Assembly: GCA_963718405.1 (NCBI GenBank)
Contig: CAVQYZ010000001.1
Span: 558,001 to 622,000, forward strand
DNA: 64,000 nt
Source: Bog-756 sp963718405
GTDB taxonomy: Bacteria > Actinomycetota > Acidimicrobiia > Acidimicrobiales > RAAP-2
Reading direction: 5' to 3'
The stretch's first letter is position 1; each line of letters opens with the position of its first letter. The notes beneath the pieces were generated by a model. It saw only the letters and a program-made list of their open reading frames with translations, ran no database searches and was not told where the DNA came from. A program made the translations under genes and the position numbers. Shown one piece after another: positions 1-11,400 of this stretch.

Positions 1-9
1 GTTCTGACG

Positions 10-350
10 ATGACGACTGCTCATGTCAGCCTTCCGCCGGGGCTGCGGCTGGTGCTCGGGATCTTGATCGTGTTTCTCGTGCCCGGATTTGCTCTCGTCA
101 CCGCCGTCCTTCCTGACCGTCAACTGTCCCGCAGCGAAAGACTGCTGGCCAGTATCGGGCTGAGCGTCGTTACCACGGTGTGCGCCGCGGTGGCCTTGGC
201 GGCCGCGCCGATCGGCTTGTCCCGCCAGTCAATCGGCGTCGCTCTCGGATTGGTCACTCTGCTTTCTCTGCCATTGCCGCCTACCGGATCTACCGGGGCG
301 GGGATCAACGGCCGGCCCGCAGCGGGGAGAGGGAATGGACCGAAAGCTGA
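10..350 (+). CDS. Small DUF1616-like membrane protein, frameshifted
   Basis: The ATG at 10 begins a protein with two hydrophobic helices: residues about 10-32 (LRLVLGILIVFLVPGFALV) and about 45-65. The pattern of a helix, a PGF turn and a charged RSER loop resembles the start of DUF1616 membrane proteins. After about residue 85 the frame turns proline-rich. Moving one frame near position 262 restores a plausible end (SAIAAYRIYRGG...) and a TGA at 348-350. The protein would be about 113 residues, shorter than usual DUF1616 proteins. A TGA at 5-7 suggests another gene ends just upstream. Function unknown; placement beside glycosyltransferase genes fits a role in surface glycan assembly, but that is inference. 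Confidence 0.4.
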
Positions 351-566
351 ATCCACTCCGATCCCGGACCGTCGCCGAAGCAGTGGGCCGGAGGCGGTCC
401 CCGGTTGGCGCGGCTACAGTCCCCTGAGGTTGGCTCGCCCGTCGGGCGTCGAATGTTCCCCCGATTGGAGCGTCATTTCAGTGAAGCATCAGGGTGCAGC
501 GACGCCTTGGCCGTGGGGTCGCACCGGGCACCTCGGGGCGACGACCAAGCGTACGGGTGACCCGTC

Positions 567-1672
567 GTGAAACCGCTTCGTGTGGCGATGGTGACACCCA
601 AGTACCTGCCTCACCTCGGCGGTATTGAGTCGCACGTGCACGAGGTTGCGCAGCGGATGAGCGCGGCGGGCCATGAAATAACAGTTCTCACCATCGCCAT
701 CGATGCGGCGCTTCCGGCCACGGAACGCCAGGGGGATGTCTTGGTCAGGCGGTTTCCGGCCATGCCGAGCTGGACGGACCTCTATCTCTCACCTGCGCTG
801 GCACGCCAAGTCACCAAGGGAGGCTATGACCTGGTCCACATGCAGGGTGTCCACACACTCCTCGCTCCCATGACTCTGGCGACGGCCCAGCGGGCTGGGA
901 TCCCAACCGTGCTCACCTTCCACTCCGGAGGCAACTCCAGCCGGTTGCGCACGGCTATACGGGAGATGCAATGGCAGGCTCAACGTCCCGTCCTTCGCCG
1001 TTCGACTGCTCTCGTGGCGGTGTGCCAGTACGAGGTCGACCAGTTCGGACGAAGGCTCGGTGTAGCTCCGGATACGATTCGACTCATCCGCAACGGGGCT
1101 GGACCTCTCGTGGTCGACGAGGACTCGGTGCCCAAGGTGCATGGTGCCCGCTCATCTGTTCTGTAGGTCGACTTGAGCGCTACAAGGGGCACCAGCGGGT
1201 GATCGCGGCCATGCCGGCTCTGTTGAAGCGCTCTCCCGGGGCGCATTTGGCCGTGGTCGGCCGCGGCCCCTATGAGAGACATCTGCGCCAGATGGTGTCC
1301 CAACTGGGTCTGGAACGTGCTGTGACCTTGACATCGTTTGACGGCGCCCAACGAGGGGAACTGGGTGCACTCGTGCGCGCTTGTGACGTCGTCGTCCTCC
1401 TGAGCGAGTACGAGGCGAATCCAGTCGCCGTGATGGAGGCGCTGGCGCTGGGCCGGAAGGTTGTCGTGGCCGGCACATCCGGTCTCACCGAGTTGGCAGC
1501 CAACGGGTACGCCACCGCCGTTCCCATCTCGGTGTCGCCGGACGAACTGGCCCGGGTGCTGATGTCGGTGGTTGCCGGTCCGGATGGATCTGCCCCGGAC
1601 CTTCCGACGTGGGATCGGTGCGTGGAAGAGCTTCTCGGCCTCTATGCCGACGTCATGTCGGCTGGTTCCTGA
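567..1672 (+). CDS. GT4-family glycosyltransferase, one frameshift
   Basis: A GT-B fold retaining glycosyltransferase of about 368 residues, probably transferring a nucleotide-activated sugar to a glycan or lipid acceptor on the cytoplasmic face. The N-terminal half starts VAMVTPKYLPHLGGIESHV, the typical GT4 acceptor-domain opening with a GGIE turn. The C-terminal half has SVGRLERYKGHQRVI, then the donor-site region LSEYEANPVAVMEALALG, where the E-x7-E motif lies. The two halves are in different frames; they join between about 1130 and 1147 with a one-base correction. The start is GTG 567. An ATP-grasp gene follows after 82 bases on the same strand, so they may be co-transcribed. Acceptor and sugar cannot be told from sequence. 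Confidence 0.8.
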
Positions 1673-1754
1673 TGGTGAGTCCGCCCGGGACTGCGGTTAG
1701 GGTGGGCGCATCATCTGATGCGAGTGCTGATGCGACCAGACCGGGAGGACCTTC

Positions 1755-2637
1755 GTGTCGGAGTCACCGCTCATCACCAGGGGCGTGAGATCACAGGTGA
1801 ATGAGACCGTGCGGTCGTGGATCCCGCCGCGTCAGAAGCGTCAGTTGATGTTCCTGCGGAATCACGGCAGATGGGGAAACTTCAAGAACCCACGGACCTT
1901 CAGCGAGAAGGTGAACTGGCGCATTCTGAACGACCGCCGGGCCGAGTTGGCCTGGACGGGCGACAAGCTCGAGATGAAGGAGCGGGCCGCAGCGGTTGGA
2001 GTCCGGAGCCCCGAGACCTATTGGCAGGGGGAACGTGTGAGCACGCTGGCCGGCGTGGCTCTGCCTGACCACTGGGTCCTCAAACCCAACCACCGGTCGT
2101 CGTTGATCCATTTCGGAGAGGGTGACCCTGACATCGAGCAGCTTGACCGGCTCACCATCGGGTGGACCGATGAGACCCAGTCGAAGGTGTTGGGGGAGTG
2201 GGCGTACTCACAGGCCCGTCCGCTGCTGCTGGTGGAGGAGCAGCTCGAGCCTGGCGGTACGCCGCTCGACTACAAGGTCTTTGTGATGGGCGGAAGGGCC
2301 GAGATCATCCAGGTCGATGTGGATCGGTTCGGTGATCACCGCCGTAACGTCTATACGACCACGTGGGAGCCGGTGGAAACTCAATATCTCCATCCACGAG
2401 GTGACCCCGTACCGGCTCCACCCGAAATTGGCCGAAATGGTGTCGGCTGCCGAGCGCATAGCCGGGGACCTCGACTTCTTGCGGGTTGATCTCTACAACA
2501 TGGCCGGCGAGATCTATCTTGGCGAAGTGGCGGCCTACCCTGGCAGTGGCCTCGAGCGGCACCGGCCCTACGCCTATGACGTCCTGCTCGGCAGCCGATG
2601 GCGGTTGCCGTCTCCTGATCGTCTACGCGCCGACTGA
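1755..2637 (+). CDS. TupA-like ATP-grasp protein, copy 1, frameshifted
   Basis: Resembles the TupA-like ATP-grasp family, whose founder TupA takes part in teichuronopeptide synthesis; members sit among glycan genes and probably ligate an amino acid or similar group to a sugar acid. Diagnostic stretches are FKNPRTFSEKVNW, DKLEMKERAAAVGV, WVLKPNHRSS (nucleotide-binding Lys), LLVEEQLEP and the metal-binding end IYLGEVAAYPGSG. Length of about 293 residues is normal. The GTG start at 1755 has GGGAGGA seven bases upstream. The frame changes once between about 2400 and 2427; comparison with the paralogue at 4074-5066 locates the break, since the sequence resumes with LAEMVSAAERIAGDLDFLR. It converges on the next gene with only one base between stops. 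Confidence 0.8.
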
Positions 2638-2638
2638 A

Positions 2639-3890
2639 CTACGCATTCGACCCCTTTGGGGTGGTGACATCGGCGATGGCCTGCTCGATCTGATCGGTGA
2701 CGACCGAGACAGTGAACGGACGTACGTGCTCTGCCGCGCGCCTGCCCATGTCGGCCCTCATGTCAGGAGAGGCCATCAAGAGGTCGATTGCGGTTCGCAG
2801 TGCATCAGGATCGCTGGGCGGAACCAGTAGTCCGGTGTAGCCATCGATCACGACATCCTTCAACCCACCTACCCGACTGGCAACGACCGGCTTTCCCATG
2901 GTGCCGGCCTCAGCGGCCACCTGGCCCCAGGGTTCCTCCCACACCGAAGGAACCACTCCCATCGTGCAGTGCGCCCAGGCAGCCCATGACCTGATCGTGG
3001 TCGACGTCCAAGGCAACCGTGATGCCCTGGTCAAAGCGCAGATCTCTTCCGGGGGCCGTACCGATTACCACCAGTGGAACCGCACTGTGGAGGTTCCGGT
3101 AGGCGTCGAGAAGGACGTCGATGCCCTTGTGCGGTTGTAGTGATCCGACGTACAGAAGGTAGTCGCCAGCAGGGCAGAAGTCGGGCCGAGGCTGGCTCAG
3201 TCCCACATCCCGAAGGCCATCGGCCAGAAAGGTCGGTATGACCCGAATCGGCCGGTCGAACGCCATTTGTGATACCTCGGACACTGAATTGGAGATGGCC
3301 ACGACGAGGTCGATCTTTGGATTCAGGAGGCGGCGGGTCAGCTGGAGGGTCGTGGCGATCACCGCCGACTTGGCCAGGCCGTATTGCCCCCGGCCACAGG
3401 GGATGCACCGGTCGAGTCGTGCTCCAGGGCACGGCCCGGCCTGTTCGGAGGCGTGAGGCGTGTAGAGGACGTTTCGCTTGTGGCAAACGGCAAGGTAGTC
3501 GTGAAGAACCCAGATTACCGGCGGATCGTCCGCCGTCTTCGTTGCCAGGTAGCTGTAGACGATCCAATTGTGGGCCAGGACGACGTCGGGCCGCTGGTTC
3601 TTTATCAGGTCGCGGATTAGGCGCACGTCCTTCGGCTCCGGTGAAGGGGCCGACAGGTGCTGACGGGGGTTCTGGTAGAGGCCGGGCAAGCGGGAGAGCC
3701 ACTGGGACTCCGTCCGAAGCACGGTGATCCCGTCAGCCGTGTTCTCACAGGCCGGTGAGTCTCCGACAGCGTGGGTCACCACCGTGACGTCGTGTCCTCG
3801 CCGCGCCAACTCCTCGGCCTGACGCGCCACATGGCGTTGGGTCCCCCCGATGTCCGGAGGGTAGAGCTCGGTCAGTTCGAGCACCCTCAT
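2639..3890 (-). CDS. GT4-family glycosyltransferase, one frameshift
   Basis: About 415 residues, GT-B type. The N-terminus MRVLELTELYPPDIGGTQRH has the GGxxRH acceptor-domain turn; further on are LLYVGSLQPHKGIDVLLDA (start of the donor domain) and, after a frame change near 2960, VVPSVWEEPWGQVAAEA followed by GKPVVASRVGGLKDVV, the standard GT4 donor-binding region. A cysteine-rich insert (CHKRNVLYT...CPG...CIPCG, about residues 135-170) is typical of a subset of GT4 enzymes with a loop near the active site. The gene lies on the opposite strand between the two TupA-like copies. Either sugar specificity or acceptor could differ from the 567-1672 enzyme. Confidence 0.8.
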
Positions 3891-4073
3891 TCGCTTGTGG
3901 CCGGGCTCATCGCCGTCAGGGTACCTCGGATCGATCCTGAGCTCCGGCGGTTGGCTACCATGACCGCTGCGATGAGTGTCGCAGTCAAGAGGCGATCGGC
4001 ATTTGGTGCACGGGAAAGCGCTGGCGGGGATCCAGTCAACGCCGGAGTGAGAGGGTCAATGGGGAGACCGGGC

Positions 4074-5066
4074 ATGAGCGACCACAGGGTGGAGGGTGAG
4101 CAAAAGAGCTCCCAGTCACTGCAGAGGGCGCGAGGTCACCGGGTGAACGGGACCGTGCGGTCGTGGATCCCGCCGCGCCAGAGGCGTCAGCTGCTGTTCC
4201 TCCGGAACCATGGTCGTTGGGGAAACTTCAAGGAGCCCCGTACATTCAGCGAGAAGGTGAATTGGCGCATCCTAAACGACCGGAGGCCCGAGTTGGCCTG
4301 GACGGGCGACAAGCTCGAGATGAAAGCGCGAGCCGCGGCAGTTGGCGTCAGGAGCCCCGAGACCTATTGGTATGGGGAGAGTCTGAGCACTTTGGCTGAG
4401 GTCACCCTGCCTGCCCACTGGGTGCTCAAACCCAACCACCGGTCCTCGTTGGTCTACTTCGGGCAGGGTGACCCTGATATCGAGCAGCTGCACCGACGCA
4501 CCGTCGGCTGGACCGAAGAGACCCAGTCGAAGGTGCTGGGCGAGTGGGCTTACTCCCAGGCCCGTCCCCTGCTTCTGGTAGAGGAGCAGCTCGAGCCAGA
4601 TCGGACGCTCTTCGAGTACAAGTTCTTCGTCATGGACGGTAGGGCCGAGATCATCCAGGTCGACGTGGATCGGTTCGGTGACCACCGCCGCAATGTCTAT
4701 ACACCCCAGTGGGAGGCATTTGACACGCGGTTCCAGTGGCCGGTGGGCGACCACGTGGCGCCGCCTGCCAAGTTGCCCGAAATGGTGTCGGCCGCTGAAC
4801 GCATCGCCGGAGATCTCGACTTCCTCCGGGTGGATCTCTACTTCGTCGACAATGTCGTCTACTTCGGCGAGGTGGCGGCGTACCCAGGTAGTGGTCTCGT
4901 TCGGCACCGGCCATACTCGTCCAACGTGCAGCTGGGCTCTCGCTGGCGCCTACCGAACCTCCATGGCTCCGATCTACCGGAGGTCTTTACCGGCGGCCCG
5001 GGCAACGGGAATGGTCAGGTGGGGCCGAGCAGGCGGAGCGACGGATCGCCCGGAAAGATGCCATAG
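4074..5066 (+). CDS. TupA-like ATP-grasp protein, copy 2
   Basis: A close paralogue of the 1755-2637 gene: long identical blocks include LAWTGDKLEMK, GVRSPETYW, WVLKPNHRSS, ETQSKVLGEWAYSQARPLLL and IIQVDVDRFGDHRRNVYT. Here the frame is intact across the site that is broken in copy 1, giving KLPEMVSAAERIAGDLDF and then YFGEVAAYPGSGLVRHRPY. I place the start at ATG 4074 (MSDHRVEGEQKS), because the open frame before it has no family similarity. The last 28 residues (after LGSRWRLP) run past the family end and overlap the convergent gene by 52 bases, so the stop may be displaced by another small error. Likely activity: ATP-dependent ligation in glycan modification. Confidence 0.8.
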   Translation: MSDHRVEGEQKSSQSLQRARGHRVNGTVRSWIPPRQRRQLLFLRNHGRWGNFKEPRTFSEKVNWRILNDRRPELAWTGDKLEMKARAAAVGVRSPETYWYGESLSTLAEVTLPAHWVLKPNHRSSLVYFGQGDPDIEQLHRRTVGWTEETQSKVLGEWAYSQARPLLLVEEQLEPDRTLFEYKFFVMDGRAEIIQVDVDRFGDHRRNVYTPQWEAFDTRFQWPVGDHVAPPAKLPEMVSAAERIAGDLDFLRVDLYFVDNVVYFGEVAAYPGSGLVRHRPYSSNVQLGSRWRLPNLHGSDLPEVFTGGPGNGNGQVGPSRRSDGSPGKMP

Positions 5067-7110
5067 TCGGTCCCGGAGTCGGGAATGGCGAAGGCAGGCT
5101 TGTTGATCCACTCCCACAACAGTTCCCCGATCACACCGGCGTGGAACTGGGCGGAGAACTTCGCCTTGAATTCCGAGGCTCGTTGGGCCAATTGCGCCGA
5201 GCTGTCGGCGTAGATCCCTGTCTCTCCAACCATGATCGGCTTGTCGTCGGCATGACACATCTGGATCGCTTTGGCCAGGTCGAGCTGGGAGGTCGTGCCC
5301 ATCGGTTGCGTGGGATAGCCGTAGTCGTGGTAGTCGCACACGTCGTTGCCGGAGCGACGCCATGAGTGTCTGGTAGTCGCCGTCGGCCGCGCCGCACCAT
5401 TGCAGTCCTCCTCCAGATCCGGCCCAGCCCTGCAGAACACCGAGGCTCACCAGATGATTGTGATCGATGCCGTGGATGAGGCCACCGACATCGTTGGAGA
5501 AGGCGAGAAGTGCGCTATGGGCGGCCGGCTCGTTGCACGTGTCATTGTCGTTGACGGCTTCGCCTTCGTTGACCAGCTCCCACATGGCAATGGCAGGATT
5601 GTTGGCGTAGCGCGTCACCATATCTGCGACATACTGCCGGTACGTGACCAGGTCTCCCGGCTCGACGGTGGTGTCATACCCGCTCTGATACCAGGCAAGA
5701 TCCTTTGCCGGCCCGTCGCAGTAATCCCATTGGTTGGCCAGGACCGGGATGACCCGGTCGCCGTGCGCGGCGGCGATGGCGAGGACCTGGTCCATGTGCG
5801 ACCAGTTGAACTGTCCCTTGGACACAAAGAACGGTTGGAACGCCCAAAACCGGATGACGACGCCTCGGGGCATATCGGACAAAGGCACCCCGACATTGGG
5901 ATAGAGCTCTCCGCCGCAGCTCGATGGTGTCCCCCCGCTCGCAGCCATGTAGATGTTGATTCCCGTGAAGCGGTAGGGCGCCCCGTTTGAAGTCAGTGTC
6001 GTCCCGCTCCGCTTGACGAAGCCGGACACTGGCCCTGGTGGAGTCTTGGTCGCTCCGGGCGAACCGGTCGACTTGGTCGACTTCGACGGTCGGCCCACCG
6101 AGCCACCACCGAACTGATAGTTCGTGCCGTCCTGGCTGATCAGGGCGTAGCCGACGGCTCCCGCACTCGGTACCACGCCGATGATGCGGGAGCCGATCGC
6201 CTGGCCCCCTGTCGATCCGTAATAGCCAGCATCGCCTCCGTTGAATATGCCCCCGTCCGATGCGACCATCCAATAGCCGCGTCCGTCAGGGGTGGAGGCC
6301 AAACCGACGATGGGTTCGTTCAGGTGGATTCCCCCCAGGGACCCGTAGAAGCCGGCGTCCCCGAGGTTGAAGATGCCGCCGTCCGATGCGACCATCCAGT
6401 AGCCGTGCCCGTTGGGCGTCGGAGTGATGCCGACGATGGGCTGATTGAGGTGGATGCTGCCCATCGATCCGTAGAACTGGGCGTCCCCGAAGGAGAACAC
6501 GCCACCATCCGCCGCCACCAACCAGTAGCCCCGGCCGTCGTGGCTCGGCGCCATTCCCACAATGGGCTGATTGAGGTGGATGCCACCCGTCGATCCGTAG
6601 AACTGGGCGTCCCCGAAGGAGAACACGCCGCCGTCCGCCGCCACAAGCCAGTAGCCGCGACGATCGGGCGTTGCGGCCATCCCGACGATAGGCATGTTCG
6701 GCTGAAAGGTCAGCGAACCGTACGTCCGGGCGCCACCGACCCCGGTCACCGCTCCTTGCAGCGCTTGCTTCCCAGCCTGCGCCATCAGCACTCAGAGAGA
6801 ACGCCGCGGAGTCGAGGTCCGACGGTGACTGGATCTGCGAAGCCAGGGCGACCGGACGGGGGTTTGACCGGGCCACGGGAATGGTCAGCGACTCGACGAG
6901 GGCAACGATGATGGCAATCGTGGCCAAAAGGACGGCGACCCTGCCGAAGTGTGCCCGTTGCCGGAATTGCGTCCAACGGGGACGCGACAAAGCGATGCCT
7001 CGTAGTAAGGGTCGCGTCTTCCAAGACTGATTCTGCTTCTGCCCCACGGGTGAAACATCGGCATGATCGCCCGCGACCTTGAATCGGGGCGGGACCGTTG
7101 GCCGCACCAT
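5015..7110 (-). CDS. Secreted GH5-type glycosidase with N-terminal propeller-like array
   Basis: Three parts, in order. An N-terminal membrane/signal segment (VAVLLATIAIIVALVESL). A 42-residue repeat array (6102-6737). A linker rich in Lys/Ser/Thr/Gly, followed by a GH5-like TIM barrel opening with RFTGINIYMAASGG. The catalytic acid/base is in MWELVNEGEAVND and the nucleophile in IMVGETGIYAD, the usual strand-4 and strand-7 glutamates of clan GH-A; mannanase- or endoglucanase-type activity on an extracellular beta-glycan is likely. Two frame changes are needed: about 6785 (between signal segment and array) and about 5350-5370 (before CDYHDYGYPTQPMG). The ATG at 7110 is preceded by AGGGG, and just beyond that lie two 23-bp direct repeats. 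The gene stops inside the tail of the convergent ATP-grasp gene. Confidence 0.8.
6102..6737 (-). repeat. 42-residue repeat array, four full units plus two halves
   Basis: Four full units read PIVGM...GYW, LVAADGGVFSFGDA, QFYGS and so on. They are preceded by a half-unit (GGARTYGSLTFQPNM) resembling the last third of a unit and followed by a degenerate half (RIIGVVPSAGAVGYALIS). Counting the halves as one gives five, one fewer than the other arrays in the window; a unit may be lost or too diverged to see. Confidence 0.85.
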
Positions 7111-7119
7111 AACCCCTAC

Positions 7120-7167
7120 CTGCAGATTTGATAGTAGATCTGCCCTGCAGATTCGATAGTAGGTCCG
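7120..7167. repeat. Two 23-bp direct repeats at 25-bp spacing
   Basis: The sequence beginning CTGCAGATTTGATAGTAGAT at 7120-7142 recurs at 7145-7167 with three mismatches. The pair lies about 10 bases upstream of the ATG at 7110 of the minus-strand GH5 gene, beyond its putative ribosome-binding site. The 25-bp period is near two and a half helical turns. A tandem operator or a leader element are both possible. Confidence 0.6.
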
Positions 7168-7293
7168 GCCTACGAACACCGCAACGGGCGACGCTTATGC
7201 CCTGCCTCAGGATGTCCCAAGGCTCAGCCATGCCCGGATCAGTTGGGCACCCACTAGCATTCGCCCGATGATCACCGTGAGAAAGGGTCACCG

Positions 7294-8247
7294 TTGCTGA
7301 GGTACGTCGGCGTGTCGTACGCAGCCAAGGCCTTCTCCATTTCCCCGGGCACGCGGCGCGCCTACCGGAAGTATGGAAACGAATTCGAGTCATGGCGTCG
7401 CGGGCGCCAAGGGCTCTCCGTGAGATATGTGGATCGAGCGCGGTTGATCACCTCGTTCGTCGAACGGTACGTCGACCTGCCGCCGGGTAGCGAGGTCCTC
7501 GAGATCGGAACCGGCTATGTCCACTGGTCGGCTCTGATCCTGAAGCTGATGGCTGACGTCAACGCCACCTTGTTCGATGTTGTGGACAACCGGTTTTTGG
7601 ATGTCTTCAAGATGTACGCGGCTGAGCTGGCGCCGCAGCTGGAGACGCTGGGACTGCCGTCAAATCGGCTTGAGGAAGCCCGTTCCATCCTTGCTTCACT
7701 AAGTGATGCTTCGTCGTTCGATGAGGTATACGCCGATCTCTCGTGGAAGTACATCATCGACGAGGCGGGCACGATGGCCGGCCTGCCCGCCGATGGCTTC
7801 GACTTCGTAGTCAGTTCTGACGTTCTCGAGCACATCGATCGGGACATTGTCGGATCGTTCGTGGACCAGATGTTCCGACTGGTCAAGCCTGGTGGGCTCG
7901 TGCTCCACGCCATAGACCTATGTGATCATCTGTCGTACTTCGACCCCAAGGCCCCCGCAAAGGCCTATTGCCGTTTCGACGGCCCGACCTGGGACCGTTG
8001 GTTCAACAGCAAGACCCAGTACATCAATCGGATCCAACGGCCGCAGTGGCTCTCCCTGTTCGAGCGGGCCGGATTCGAGTGCGTGGCGGAGGAGCCGGTG
8101 AGCGATCTCGAGTGGCGCCGTCGGCCGATCAAGGATCCTCTCGGCATCACCAGGGTGCACCGGAGCTATGCGGACCTGACCCAGTTGGACCTGCAGACGA
8201 CCACTCTCGTCGTTGTGCTCCGCAAGCCGAAGGTACTAAAGACCTGA
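7294..8247 (+). CDS. Class I SAM-dependent methyltransferase
   Basis: A 317-residue Rossmann-fold methyltransferase. Motif I is EVLEIGTGYVHW (residues about 69-80) and the later acidic position lies in FDFVVSSDVLEHIDRD, the standard post-motif-II loop of small-molecule methyltransferases. RLVKPGGLVLHAIDL is motif III. The C-terminal 90 residues (from about YCRFDGPTWDRWFNSKTQY) form a cap likely to select the substrate. TTG at 7294 is the only good start in frame; CACCG and GAAAGG lie just upstream. The gene stands alone between two secreted-protein genes. Substrate unknown; sugar or glycan methylation would suit the neighbourhood but is only inference. Confidence 0.8.
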   Translation: MLRYVGVSYAAKAFSISPGTRRAYRKYGNEFESWRRGRQGLSVRYVDRARLITSFVERYVDLPPGSEVLEIGTGYVHWSALILKLMADVNATLFDVVDNRFLDVFKMYAAELAPQLETLGLPSNRLEEARSILASLSDASSFDEVYADLSWKYIIDEAGTMAGLPADGFDFVVSSDVLEHIDRDIVGSFVDQMFRLVKPGGLVLHAIDLCDHLSYFDPKAPAKAYCRFDGPTWDRWFNSKTQYINRIQRPQWLSLFERAGFECVAEEPVSDLEWRRRPIKDPLGITRVHRSYADLTQLDLQTTTLVVVLRKPKVLKT

Positions 8248-8459
8248 GCGGGCACAGACCCCCCTTGTTCTGTGGCGCCTCTCCAGAAAAAGCGACATTC
8301 GCTGGTCTGAAAAGACTCCCACGGTGAATAGATGACCACTCTCCGTGGTGAGGATGGGAATTTTACTTCGATCGATTCGACATAGCTCCTGAACAGGGTG
8401 AATGCTGTGCGCAAGTTGCTAGGGCAGGGTTTCCCGATTAGTCGGAGTTGGGGGTAATT

Positions 8460-11400
8460 GTGCGGAACAGGAAAGCCCGAACAATCGGGATCCTGGGCGG
8501 TGTGGTCCTGGCGGTCCTGGCGGTCCTGGCGGCGACGGGGATCGTGAGTGGCGCGGCGCCTTCAAGGGCGTCGGCCGTCTCTTCGCCGGCCGACGGGGCC
8601 ACGCGGGGCGGGGATGACTATCGGACCGGTTGGTATCCGGACCAGGCAAACCTGACGCCGGGCCTTGTAACCGGGGGTACGTTCGGCCAACTGTTCAAGA
8701 CCGCGGTGAACGGCTCCGTGTACGGCCAACCGCTCCTCGACGACGGACAGATACTGGTCAACACCGAGAACAACTATTCGTACGGCCTCAACCCGGTCAC
8801 CGGGGCCATTCTCTGGAGCAGGCACTACGGGACACCGGCGCTGGCCAGCCAACTTGGTTGTGCCGATCTCGCCCCGAACATGGGGATCACGTCGACCCCA
8901 GTCGTAGACCAGGCTACGGACGTTGAGTATCTGGTCGACAACGAATACGTCTCAGGTTCTTCGGGCCCTCAGGCCTACTACATGCATGCTCTGAACCTCG
9001 ATGCCCACGGGGCCGAGGAGCCTGGGTTTCCCGTGGAGATCAAGGGAACCGCGACCAACGACCCCCAGGAGACCTTCAACGCCACCTACGAGATTCAGAG
9101 GCCGGGCCTGCTTCTGTTGGGTGGCGTCGTCTATGCCGGGTTTGCCGGGCACTGCGACTTCCCTCCCTATCAGGGCTACATAGCGGGTGTCTCTGAAGCC
9201 GGCAAGCTCACGACTCTCTGGTCGGACGAGACCCAGTCCGTGGTCAGTGGAACCACACCGCAAGGCGGTGGGATTTGGCAGTCGGGGGGAGGCCTGGTCT
9301 CCGACGGACCGGGCACGATCCTGATCACCACCGGCAACGGCGGCTGCTATGGCTGCACGCCAAACGGCACAATCCCCGGAGACACACCGCCAGTGGACTT
9401 GGGGGAGTCGGTGGTCCGGCTCGATGTCCAGCCCGACGGAAGTCTCAAACCCGTCGATTTCTTTGCCCCTTACGACGCACCGGCCCTCGACACCAACGAC
9501 CTTGATTTCGGCTCGGGGAGCCCGGTTGCGCTCCCAGACCAGTATTTCGGAACAGCCTCGACACCTCACTTGTTGATCGCCGTGGGTAAGGAGGGGTACG
9601 TCTATCTGCTCAACCGGGACAACCTGGGAGGGGAGGGCGAGGGGCCGAGCGGCACCGACAACATCGTCGGGCGATTCGGGCCCAACGGAGGGGTGTGGTC
9701 AAGTCCTGCGGTGTGGCCGGGCAATGGCGGGTGGATCTACATCCCCACTGCGGCCGGCGGCGCAGCTCAACACGGCTCTGCCGGCGTGATGGACGCCTAC
9801 CAGTACGGCCTCACCGCTTCTGGTACGCCAACGCTCAATCTGGCCGGTCAATCGTCGGATGCCTTCGGGTTCGGCTCGAGCGCACCGGTGGTGACCTCCA
9901 ACGGCACAACATCCGGGTCGGCGTTGATGTGGACCGTGTGGTCCCCTGATGGAACCGGGGTAGGTGCCCAGCTCCGGGCTTACGACCCGGTTCCAGTGGA
10001 TGGCACGCTCAAGATGGTCTTCAGTGCCCCGGTGGGGACCTCGTCCAAGTTCAACCCGCCTGGTGTGGGGGGGAACAGGATCTATGTCGGGACCCGAGAC
10101 GGCTACGTGATCGGATTCGGCGCGCCGGTCTCTGCCCCGGTAACCGCAGCCTCGCCGACCTTCCCTGCCACCGTGGTTGGCCAATCATCCACGGAGACGT
10201 TGACGGTCACTGCCAATAGCAACATCACCATCACCGGCTTGTCCGTGTCGAGCGGAAGGTTCAGCCTGGGCACGCCGAGCCCGAGCCTGCCGGCGGACCT
10301 CGGCTCCGGTTCCTCGCTGACCGTGCCGGTCACGTTCACGCCGACGGTAGGTGGTCTGGCTGGCGGGAGTGTCACGATCACCACCCAGGACAGTGGTACG
10401 TCCCAAGTGCCACTCTCTGCCACCGGCGAAGTCAATGGCCCCAGCTTGGACGTCACTACCAATGGCATCAGCTTCGGTGGGATACCTCCGGGACAGCAGG
10501 CCAGCCAGGGTGTGGGCTTCTTCAATGATGGTTCGTCAGCGCTGACGGTCTCCAATGTCCATGAGCCGGGAGCTCCATTCGCCACGTCGGGAGCGCCCGT
10601 TGGAGGGGACACCATCGCCCCAGGCGCCGAAGTTTTTGTCAACGTGACGTTCTCGCCGTCGAAGGTCGGGCTCTACACAGACACGCTGGAAGTCGACAGT
10701 GATGGCGGCGATCAGATCGTCACACTGACCGGCAAGTCGACCGCTCCATCGGTACTGAAGATCACTCCGATGACGGTCAACTTCGGAAAGGTCACGGTCG
10801 GCCATTCGGTAACCGAGAAGTTCAGGTTGACGGACGTCGGGGGGAGCAGTCTGACATTCTCCAAATCGAAACCTCCCGACAAAGGAGAATTCACCGCTCT
10901 CACTACGCTGCCCGAGGGCACGACCATGGCGGCCGGATCAAGCCTTGTCGAATCCGTCCGGTTCACTCCGAAGGCCGTTGGACATGCAACGGGGGGTTGG
11001 ATTCTCAACGCCAACGACAATCGCGGTGTGAGGACAGTTGCGTTCACCGGATACGGGGTTGCGCCCCCGCCCCCGCCCCCGCCCCCGACGTGCAAGAGCA
11101 CCAACCCCTCGAACACGTCAGGTATCTCGCCGACGGTCGGCATCGCGTCTTCGCCAGATGGTGGCGGTTATCTGACGGCCCAGGCAAATGGCAATATCGA
11201 CACATTTGGGAATGCCCTGTTCTGCGGCTCGATGGCCGGCGTTCCGTTGAACGAGCCAATTGACCACATCGTGGCCACGCCAGACGGCAAGGGATACTGG
11301 CTGGTGGCCTCGGACGGCGGTACGTTCGCCTTCGGCGATGCGCCGTTCTACGGCTCGATGGGAGGGCAGCAACTCAATGCCCCGATCGTCGACATCGCGC

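Noticed and set aside
3771..4073. Upstream extension of the second ATP-grasp gene
   Set aside because: The extra 101 residues overlap the start of the opposite-strand glycosyltransferase gene and show no similarity to the family or to the paralogue.
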